DNA of 64,000 nt. Origin: AP-15 sp963788085 (GTDB taxonomy: Bacteria > Pseudomonadota > Alphaproteobacteria > ATCC43930 > CGMCC-115725). Within the stretch, counting starts at the first letter, position 1. Each line of letters opens with the position of its first letter. The DNA lies in contig CAWBFS010000048.1 in the NCBI GenBank assembly GCA_963788085.1, forward strand, positions 24,926 to 88,925. Reading direction: 5' to 3'. Below the pieces are notes generated by a model. It ran no database searches. It was not told the DNA's origin and saw only the letters and a program-made list of their open reading frames with translations. Positions 36,567 through 44,108 of this stretch are shown here, piece after piece. A program made the position numbers and the translations under genes.

Positions 36567-37456
36567 TCACCGCTGCTCGAGCCGCGGATCCACCCAGGCC
36601 GGTTGATTGTCGGGGATCGCTCCGGAATCGGCGCGCGCGACGCGCTCCTCGGTGCTTGGGGCGGTCTCGTACTTCGACGCGGGCCGATCGAGCCGCGGGT
36701 CGATCCAAGCCGGTTGATTGTAGGGGGTTGCCTCGGAATCGGCGCGCGCCACGTGCACCTCGGTGCTTGGGGCGGTCTCGTCCTTCGACGCGGGCCGCTC
36801 GAGCCGCGGATCGACCCAAGCTGGTTGATTGTAAGGGATTGCCTCGGAATCGGTGCGCGCAACAGCGTCTCGGAGGCTGGAGCAGTCCCCCTGCTCGGCG
36901 CTCGGCCACTCGCAACGGGTTCGACGCTGACGGCGGCGACGCCGCTGCGAACGACACCGATCTCTTCGGCGGCACGCGGCGAAAGATCAATAATGAAACG
37001 CCGCCGATAGGGACCCCGATCGTTGATCTTGACGACCACAGCACGGCCGGTGTCGAGGTTTGTAACTTTTGCGTAGGAAGCAAGCGGTAGCGAACGATGG
37101 GCAGCCGTTGGGGTGATCCAATCGAGAATCTCGCCGCTAGCGGTACGGGACCCCACCCAATTGTACCAAGCCGCTCTGCCGATCTCGCTTTTTCCGGTCG
37201 TATGCACGGGGCCCAGATAGGCATCTGCTGGACCTTCGGCCGATTGGTGGAACGGAGTTGGCGTGGCGCGAGCTCGCGGGAGCATCCGCGCCGCAGGACG
37301 GGAACCGGGCTGTGCCGGGCCATATTTCGGCTCTGACATGTTTCCCTGCAGCTGGCCAGGATGCGGCGATGAGTTTTTGCCCGGCGTCTTGGCGATTGTG
37401 CCGGTCGAGATCATAAGACACGCGAGCGAAAGGCCGATCGTTTGGCGCATTGCCAT
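36567..37456 (-). CDS. rlpA: RlpA-type septal ring lytic transglycosylase with C-terminal repeats, frameshifted
   Basis: Exported RlpA-like protein. After a signal peptide (RQTIGLSLACLMISTGTIA), the double-psi barrel is clear: GRAAWYNWVGSRTASGEILD, AHRSLPLASYAKVTNLDTGR, VVVKINDRGPYRRRFIIDLS and PRAAEEIGV, with the Asp of NDRGPY. RlpA cleaves glycan strands lacking stem peptides at the septum. After the domain the frame probably shifts near 36890, after which a tail of nearly three 37-residue repeats (ADSEATPYNQPAWIDPRL type) runs to a stop at 36567. Without the shift, other frames remain open to 36532 or 36410. No SPOR domain is visible; the repeats take its place. Start at the ATG at 37456 after a G-rich ribosome site. 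Confidence 0.8.
36571..36890 (-). repeat. 111-bp tandem repeat in the rlpA tail
   Basis: GGTTGATTG-anchored units on the plus strand start at 36601, 36712 and 36823, exactly 111 bases (37 codons) apart, with few mismatches. The repeat keeps all three minus frames open. Confidence 0.9.
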
Positions 37457-38031
37457 TGCTTTGCCCCCCTTTGCTGGGCACTCCCCGGCTGCAGGCAATA
37501 GCGGTCCTGCCGCCATGCCAATCGTATTGGATGAACGAGGAAGTGCAGATCGGTGTCTTCCCGGATTGTCCCCGACAAACCGGGCAGGACAGGTAGGAAC
37601 ATGCGAGGCTAAACAGGCTAAAACGGCCGTGTCAACCCCACCATTCTTTTTTTCTGAGACGTTAGAAGCTCGGCTGCGGTGTTGAGGCCACAGAGGCTGT
37701 GTCCTTCGGATTACTAGAGATATTCTTTAGGAAATGTCGAATTTTACTTTGACATTAACTCTTCGTCCGCGGTGAGTCAAAAATAGCACGATACCCGTCA
37801 AAAACGTGGCATTACGGTTTTGCTCGTAAAGTGTGGCCCGGGGCAAAACCCAGCGTGGAGGTTTATTTACGGCGATTGGCTCTCGCGCGGGGATCGGCCG
37901 GCCGGCAATAGGCTCGCACGAATAGAGGTGCTGTGGCGCACGACTTGCCGCCTTCGACCGCGGTTGCAGAGCGCGAAGCACTCGGTGAGACTGCTTCAAG
38001 CGTCCAGATACCCGATAGAAGGAGAGCGACG
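37457..38031. other. Intergenic region between rlpA and the M20 gene
   Basis: No gene seen in 575 bases. The stretch 37720-37830 is unusually AT-rich for this genome (TTTTACTTTGACATTAACTC) and may hold divergent promoters. A GTG at 37933 in frame with the M20 gene is possible but unsupported. Confidence 0.4.
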
Positions 38032-39199
38032 ATGGGGATCATTGAGCGCATTGTGGAATTTCACGACGACCTGACGAACTGGCGGCGCGAGATCCACGCG
38101 CATCCGGAACTCGGGTTCGAGGAGCAGCGGACCTCCGATTTCGTCGCAAGTAAACTCGCGGAGTTCGGGTGCGAGGTCTTTCGTGGGATCGGCCGGACCG
38201 GGTGTCGTTGGCCGGTTGCGCGCCGGCACGTCACCGCGCTCGATCGGTCTGCGGGCTGACATGGATGCGCTGCCGATCGAGGAGGCGACCAATCTCCCCT
38301 ATCGCTCGCAGCATCAGGGGCGCATGCACGCTTGCGGCCATGACGGGCACACGGCGATGCTGCTCGGCGCCGCCCGTCACCTCGCCGAGACCCGCAATTT
38401 CGACGGCACGGTTCATCTGATCTTCCAGCCCGCTGAAGAGGGGCTCGGCGGTGGCGAAGCAATGGTCAAGGACGGGCTGTTCGAGCGCTTTCCGTGCGAT
38501 GCGATCTTCGGCATGCACAACCGGCCGGGGCTCGCAATCGGCAAGTTTCAGATCCGCACCGGCCCGATGATGGCGGGCGGCGCCTACTTCGATATTACCG
38601 TCACCGGCCGCGGCGCGCACGGCGCCCGCCCCGAGGCCGGGATCGATCCGGTCATTGTCGCGAGCCACATCACGACGGCGTTGCAGACGATCGTCTCGCG
38701 CAATGTCAGACCGCTCGACACGGCCGTCCTCAGCGTCACCCAGATTCACGCCGGCGACGCCTACAATGTGATCCCGGAGCAGGCCTTCGTCCGCGGCACT
38801 GCACGCGCCTTCGCTCCCGAAACCTTGCGATTGATCGAGGACAATATGAGGCGCATCGCAAGTGGCGTCGCGGGCGGGTTCGGCGCGGCCGCGGAACTCG
38901 ATTTCCGGGTTCTGTTTCCGCCGCTGGTCAATGATGCCGCCGAGACCGAATTCATCGCCGATACTGCCGCCGAACTGGTCGGCGCCGACAACGTCAACCG
39001 CGACGGCAACTTGGTGATGGCCTCGGAAGACTTCTCGTACATGCTGAACCGCCGGCCCGGCGCCTACATCCAAATCGGCAACGGCGACGGAACCGGGGGC
39101 TGCGAAGTCCACAACCCCGGCTACGATTTCAACGACATGGCATTGCCGTTCGGCGCCAGCCTGTTCGTCAGGCTGGCCGAACGGAAATTGCCCCGCTGA
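38032..39199 (+). CDS. M20 family amidohydrolase, frameshifted
   Basis: Metal-dependent amidohydrolase of the hippurate/N-acyl-amino-acid type, about 388 residues. It opens MGIIERIVEFHDDLTNWRRE, IHAHPELGFEEQRT. A spare G in the GGG at 38200-38202 shifts the frame within RTGVVGRLRAG. The rest is intact: IGLRADMDALPIEE, GRMHACGHDGHTAMLLGAA with metal-binding Cys/His, LIFQPAEEGLGGGEAMVKDG with the catalytic Glu pair, GRGAHGARPEAGIDPV (dimerisation domain) and MASEDFSYML. Start at the ATG at 38032 after GGAGAG. Physiological substrate unknown. Confidence 0.92.
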
Positions 39200-39264
39200 C
39201 CTCGCCCGCTCGCTGCGCTCCGTCTGTCAGGGGTTTGCCCATCAAAGACCCGGAGGCGGGCCGG

Positions 39265-39840
39265 ATGCGGATTGTCGTGGTCGGCACCTCGGGCGCCGGC
39301 AAGACGACGCTGGCGCGCAGAATTGCGGCATTGTTGATGCTGCCGCATATCGAACTCGACGCCATCAACTGGCAGTCGGGGTGGCGCGACCTGACGCGGC
39401 ACGATCCGGAGGAATTCGTCCGCCGCGTCAATGAGGCGATCGAGGCCGAGGCTTGGGTGGTCGACGGCAATTACGGCCCCGTGCGCGACAGGGTCTGGCA
39501 CCGTGCGACCCACCTTGTCTGGCTCGATTATGAACGCCCGGTTATCATGGCTCGGGTGATCTCCCGTACCCTGTTTCGCGCCGTTATGCGCACCGAGCTG
39601 TGGGCCGGCAACCGCGAGCGATGGCGGCAGATCCTGCGGCCCAGCCACCCGATCCGCTGGGCCTGGAATACCTGGGAGCGCCGCCGCCGCGAAACCGCGG
39701 AGCGCCTGGCGCAGAGGGAGTTTGCGCACCTCGTGGCGCTGCGGCTGCGGCGCCCGAGCGAAGCATCGCGGGCACTCGACCTCCTGGCAACGGCGGCTGG
39801 CGCAGCAATGAGGCACAACGGCGCAACACGGCGACGTTGA
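39265..39840 (+). CDS. P-loop NTPase, adenylate kinase-like (topology modulation family)
   Basis: A 191-residue nucleotide kinase-like protein. Walker A is VVVGTSGAGKTTLARRIA; PHIELDAINWQSGWRDLTRH and WVVDGNYGPVRDRVWHRATH follow, with HLVWLDYERPVIMARVISRT, the pattern of proteins annotated as DNA topology modulation protein or FlaR-like. The C-terminus is Arg-rich and helical (WNTWERRRRETAERLAQREF). Start at the ATG at 39265 with GGAGG upstream. Real substrate unknown. Confidence 0.8.
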   Translation: MRIVVVGTSGAGKTTLARRIAALLMLPHIELDAINWQSGWRDLTRHDPEEFVRRVNEAIEAEAWVVDGNYGPVRDRVWHRATHLVWLDYERPVIMARVISRTLFRAVMRTELWAGNRERWRQILRPSHPIRWAWNTWERRRRETAERLAQREFAHLVALRLRRPSEASRALDLLATAAGAAMRHNGATRRR

Positions 39841-39973
39841 GGGTCAGCAGCTCGTCGTCGTGGCGGCTTGGGGTAGCCCCGATGCAGATCTCGGCTTGAG
39901 GAGCGGGCAACGGCCTATCATTTTTAAAGAACCCGCAAGTTCCGCGGTGACATCAGCTTTGAGAGACAAAGAA

Positions 39974-40222
39974 ATGGCCGAGCGCGAAGGGGTAGGCGGT
40001 CGCTCGATCCGCATCCCCGAGCACATGATCGAGACGATCAACCGGCTGGTGCGGATTTCGCGCCAGATGCTGACCGAGATCGGCCGGGAGCCGACCCCTG
40101 AGGAACTGGCCGAAAAATTGGCGATGCCGCTCGAAAAAGTCCGCAAGGTCTTGAATATAGCCAAGCAACCGATCACGCTGGAGGCGCCGATCAGTGGTGC
40201 GGAGGATCCAGATTTCGGCTGA
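39974..40222 (+). pseudogene. rpoD: Fragment of a sigma-70 factor (region 3)
   Basis: About 75 codons match the segment of the housekeeping sigma factor that follows region 2.4: SIRIPEHMIETINRLVRISR, QMLTEIGREPTPEELAEKLA, MPLEKVRKVLNIAKQPITLE. Regions 1, 2 and 4 are missing, and the frame ends shortly after APISGAEDPDFG. A short protein starting at the ATG at 39974 (MAEREGVGG) could be made, but the abrupt loss of homology on both sides suggests a displaced fragment. Confidence 0.75.
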
Positions 40223-40244
40223 TCTTGCGAAGCAATTTACCTTC

Positions 40245-40472
40245 CATACCGCCACCGAGCCGCTGCACAAGCCGGGCACGGTCGGCAGAGCCAGAACCGG
40301 GGCGACGATCCGTATCTATGATGAGCGCGGCCGGGATTTGCCGGCCGGCGAAATTGGCGAAGTTTACGTGCGACTAGAAGGCGTACCGGACTTTACTTAT
40401 CACGGCTCGCCGGAGAGGCGCCGGGAGATCGAGCGCGACGGGCTCATTTCCATCGGCGGCCTCGGCTATCTC
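40245..40472 (+). pseudogene. Fragment of an AMP-dependent acyl-CoA ligase
   Basis: Directly after the sigma fragment one frame reads TATEPLHKPGTVGRARTGAT, IRIYDERGRDLPAGEIGEVY, FTYHGSPERRREIERDGLIS and IGGLGYL, which matches the A5-A8 part of fatty-acid/acyl-CoA ligases (GEIGE, then FxYhGdPe and GDxGYL, here GGLGYL with the Asp lost). Both halves of the enzyme are missing. It ends at the 3' end of the opposing DUF1989 gene. Confidence 0.65.
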
Positions 40473-40475
40473 CGC

Positions 40476-41068
40476 TCAATCGACGACCTCGAAATGCGCC
40501 TCGGTCGGCCGCATCGCGAGGCCGTTGACCGGCAGCATGTCCTGCGGGCAGGCCGAGAAGGCGACGATGCAGTTCATCTCGGCGCGCAATGTGACATAGC
40601 TGCCGGGCGTGCTGACCGGCGGGCGAACCTCGACGCGGTTGCCGTCGACGACCGGGATGTTCATGAAAAGGTTGAGCGGCGCCGGGGTCTCGGGCGGGGT
40701 CAGGCCCAGCGCAGCCAATCCCGCGGCGAGGTTGTCGGTGCAGTTGTCGTGATACCCGGTACAGCCGAGCAACTCGTAGCGCCAGCGGTCGCAGGCGGCG
40801 AAGAGGGTGTCGTGAATGCCGCCGGACGTGTCCTCGACCAGGGTCAGGATCGGCCGCCGCCGGTTGGTGACGAGCCCGTCGCCGATCGCAGGGATGAATG
40901 TGGCCGATCGCGACGCGGCTGTGCTCCATCGACATGAACTCGTGCAAGATCGTCGGCATTGAAGGCCCAGGTGTCGACGACCTGTTGGCCCTTCGTGTTG
41001 ATCACCTTGATCCGCTGGCCTTTGCGAACGCGGACGGCTTTACCTTTGCGCGCCGGGATTTCGATCAT
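40476..41068 (-). pseudogene. Urea carboxylase-associated (DUF1989) family protein, two frameshifts
   Basis: About 197 residues of the family found with urea carboxylase and amidase genes. It starts MIEIPARKGKAVRVRKGQRI, KVINTKGQQVVDTWAFNADD; shifts near 40955 to LHEFMSMEHSRVAIGHI; and shifts again near 40890 to a frame containing LGCTGYHDNCTDNLAAGLAA, PLNLFMNIPVVDGNRVEVRP and AFSACPQDMLPVNGLAMRPT. The conserved Cys and His residues of the family are all present. Its neighbour across a divergent gap is an amidase, which fits a role in amide or urea nitrogen use. Confidence 0.8.
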
Positions 41069-41156
41069 CGCACCTCTCCGCTCGGCTTGACCGTCGACGA
41101 GTTTAGCGGCGCTTGCTAGGCTTCGAAACATTTCGAACGAGGCAAGGGAGATCGCG

Positions 41157-42448
41157 GTGACCGACCTTCGCTCCTTATCCGCTCGCGAGGCCGCCCGGCA
41201 AATTGCCGAGCGCCGGATTACCGCCGAGGCATTGGTCACTGCCTATCTCGACCGCATCGAGGCGCGCGAGGCGGTGGTTGGCGCCTGGCAATATCTCGAT
41301 CGCGAGCGGCGCTGGCGACGGCGCGCCAGCGCGACGCGGAGGCGCCGCGAGGGCCGCTGCACGGGGTCCCGATCGCGGTCAAGGATTTGATCGACACGGT
41401 CGACATGCCGACTGCCTACGGTTCGGCGATCTATCGCGGCCACCGGCCCGACGCGGATGCCTCTTGCGTCGCGCTCGCCCGGGCGGCCGGCGCCATCGTC
41501 CTCGGCAAAACCGTCACCACCGAATTCGCGACCTTCACGCCGGGCAAGACGGCCAACCCGCGCAACCCGGCGCACACTCCGGGCGGCTCGTCGAGCGGCT
41601 CTGCCGCAGCGGTGGCCGACGGCATGGCGCCGCTCGCCTTTGGCACGCAAACCGCGGGGTCGGTGATCCGTCCGGGAGCCTTTTGCGGCTGCGTCGCCTA
41701 CAAGCCGAGCTTCGGATTGATAAACCGCGCCGGGGTCAAACCGCTGGCCGACAGCCTCGACACGGTCGGCGTCTTTGCCCGATCGGTCGATGACGCGGCG
41801 TTCTTCGCCGGGGTTCTGTCCGAGCGGCCCTCACTCCGCCACCTCGCCGTTCCGCAGCAAGCCCCGCGTTTCGGCCTCTACCGCACTCCGCTATGGGACC
41901 AGGCGGAGCCGGCGACCGCAGCCGCTCTCGACACTGCGAGGACGGCGCTCGAACGGGCCGGCGCCGTGGTGACGGAACTGGCGATAGCGCCCGAGCACGA
42001 GGGCCTCACCGAAGCGCAAGACACGATCATGTGGTTCGAGACGGTGCGGGCGCTTGCCTATGAGCGGATCGAGCACAGCGCCCAGCTCTCGCCGCGTCTC
42101 GCCCAGCTGATCGATACCGGAATGGCGATCGGCGCCGAGGTCTACGACCAGGCGCGCAGCCGGCGCTGCCGCGGCGCGGGCCGGGCTCGATGCGTTCTTC
42201 GGGCCGTGCGACGCGATCCTGGTTCCGGCGGCGCCCGGAGAAGCCCCGGTCGGGCTCGGCAATACCGGAAACCCGATCTTCAACCGGATGTGGACCCTGC
42301 TCGGCGTCCCCTGCGCGGCTCTGCCGGCGCGTTGGGCGGACAACGGTCTGCCGACCGCCGTTCAGCTCGTCGGGCGGGTGCATGACGATACGCGGACTGA
42401 TGGCTTGCTGCGGCTTTTCTCGAGCGAGCGCTCGCCGGGACGGCATGA
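41157..42448 (+). pseudogene. Amidase-signature family amidase, three frameshifts
   Basis: About 430 residues. It starts at a GTG (TDLRSLSAREAARQIAERRI, TAEALVTAYLDRIEAREAVV). A first shift near 41320 leads to the catalytic Lys region (PIAVKDLIDTVDMP). The cis-Ser and nucleophile Ser lie in HTPGGSSSGSAAAVADG and GTQTAGSVIRPGAF. A second shift near 42163 and a third near 42400 lead to AAAFLERALAGTA and a TGA at 42446-42448 that overlaps the ATG of the next gene. The triad is intact. Neighbouring the DUF1989 gene, it may hydrolyse small amides. Confidence 0.85.
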
Positions 42449-42738
42449 GGATCGCTCGCGCTCTCGTCACCATCGGCGTGGCGCTGACCGGCTGCTCGGG
42501 GCTCGCTCCCTATCCGACTTATCCTCGCATGGCGGGCCCGGGCGAGGAGGCTACCGCCCCACGTGTGGCGATTTGCTACGACACGCTCGTCAGTACCCTC
42601 GACGAGGTGCAAGTTGCAGCGCAGCAGGAATGCCCAGCAAATACGACGGCGACGCCTTTCGACACCGACTGGTACCTGCAATATTGCCCGCTGCTGTTGC
42701 CGGCCCGAGCCACTTACATCTGCGCAGCCAAGAAATAA
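42445..42738 (+). CDS. Small lipoprotein
   Basis: A 97-residue protein with a short signal peptide and lipobox (VTIGVALTGCSGLAPYPTYP, Cys near residue 18). The mature part has four Cys (ICYDTL, QECPAN, QYCPLL, YICAAK) and may form disulfides. No family recognised. The ATG at 42445 overlaps the amidase stop once that gene's last shift is repaired. Confidence 0.65.
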   Translation: MRIARALVTIGVALTGCSGLAPYPTYPRMAGPGEEATAPRVAICYDTLVSTLDEVQVAAQQECPANTTATPFDTDWYLQYCPLLLPARATYICAAKK

Positions 42739-42830
42739 GCCGACGCGCTTTGCCGGTGCGGCGTCGCGCCCTGTGGTCGGCCGCTTGACGCCGCAAGTAT
42801 ATGCTATAGTGATTAAGGGGACGGGGTGCG

Positions 42831-44043
42831 GTGACGATGGATTACGAAGGCTTTTTCCAGCAACGGCTCGATGCGCTGCGCGCCGAGGGGCGGTACCGCG
42901 TGTTCGCCGATCTCGAGCGGCGCTGCGGCCGCTTTCCGCGCGCTTTCGACCACCGCATCGGCGCCGAGGTGACCGTCTGGTGCTCGAACGACTATCTCGG
43001 CATGGGGCAGCACCCGGCGGTCCTGACGGCGATGGAGGAGACGTTGCGAGCGGTCGGCGCCGGCGCCGGCGGAACCCGCAACATCTCGGGCAACAGCCAT
43101 GTGCATTTGCTGCTCGAGCGCGAGCTCGCCGATCTGCACCGCCGTGAGGCGGCGCTGATCTTCACTTCCGGTTATGTCGCCAATGACGCGGCGCTGTCGA
43201 CGCTGGCGCGCGAATTGCCGGGCATGGTGGTGTTGTCGGACGCTTCCAACCACGCCTCGATGATCGCCGGCATCCGCAACAGCCGCGCCGAGAAATACAT
43301 CTTCCGCCACAACGACCCAGCCGATCTGGCGCGCCAGCTCGACCGCGTCGCCCCCGACCGGCCGAAGCTCGTATGCTTCGAAGTCGGTCTATTCGATGGA
43401 TGGCGACATCGCGCCGATCGGCGAACTGTGCGACGTCGCCGAGCGCTTCGGCGCGATGACCTATCTCGACGAGGTGCATGCGGTCGGCCTCTACGGGGCC
43501 CGCGGCGGCGGCATTGCCGAGCGCGACGGCGTCATGCACCGCCCGACCGTGATCCAAGGCACGCTCGGCAAAGCCTTTGGCACGATCGGCGGCTATGTCG
43601 CTGGCTCGGCGGCGCTGATCGATTTTCTGCGCAGCCACGCGCCGGGCTTCATCTTCACGACGTCATTGCCGCCCGCTCTCGCCGCCGGCGCGCTCGCCGC
43701 GATACGTCACCTCAAGATCAGCCAAGCCGAGCGCCAGCGGCACCAGGAACGCGCTGCGCGATTGAAGCTGAGGCTTGCCGAGGCTGGCCTGCCGGTTATG
43801 GCGTCGGCGAGCCATATCGTCCCCGTGATTGTCGGCGATCCCGGCCTCTGCAAGGCCGCCTGCGACGAGCTGTTGCACCGCCACCGGATCTATGTACAGC
43901 CGATCAACTACCCGACGGTGCCCCGCGGCACCGAGCGACTGCGCCTCACCCCGACCCCGCTACACAGCGACGCCGATATCGAAACGCTGGTGACGGCACT
44001 CAGCGATGTGTGGCGCCGGCTCACCTTGCAAAAGGCAGCGTAA
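42831..44043 (+). CDS. hemA: 5-aminolevulinate synthase, copy 1, frameshifted
   Basis: PLP enzyme condensing glycine and succinyl-CoA, the entry step of haem synthesis in alphaproteobacteria. Features: DYEGFFQQRLDALRAEGRYR, WCSNDYLGMGQHPAV, GAGAGGTRNISGNSHVHLLL and the PLP-lysine in IQGTLGKAFGTIGGYVAGSA. Compared base by base with copy 2, it has one extra A at about 43381-43382 (TTCGAAGTC against TTCGAGTC), splitting the protein after KLVCFE. Joined length is 403, the same as copy 2. The start may be the GTG at 42831 or the ATG at 42837. The two proteins are about 90 percent identical by eye. Confidence 0.93.
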
Positions 44044-44108
44044 CCGGCGCGCGAGGGTCTCGACTACGATGCCTCGAAGGCGGGGCATAGTGCGCGGCCG
44101 CAAGACAC

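Noticed and set aside
36571..36890. 111-bp repeats as CRISPR or a mobile element
   Set aside because: No spacers; unit length is a multiple of three and the sequence codes for the RlpA tail.
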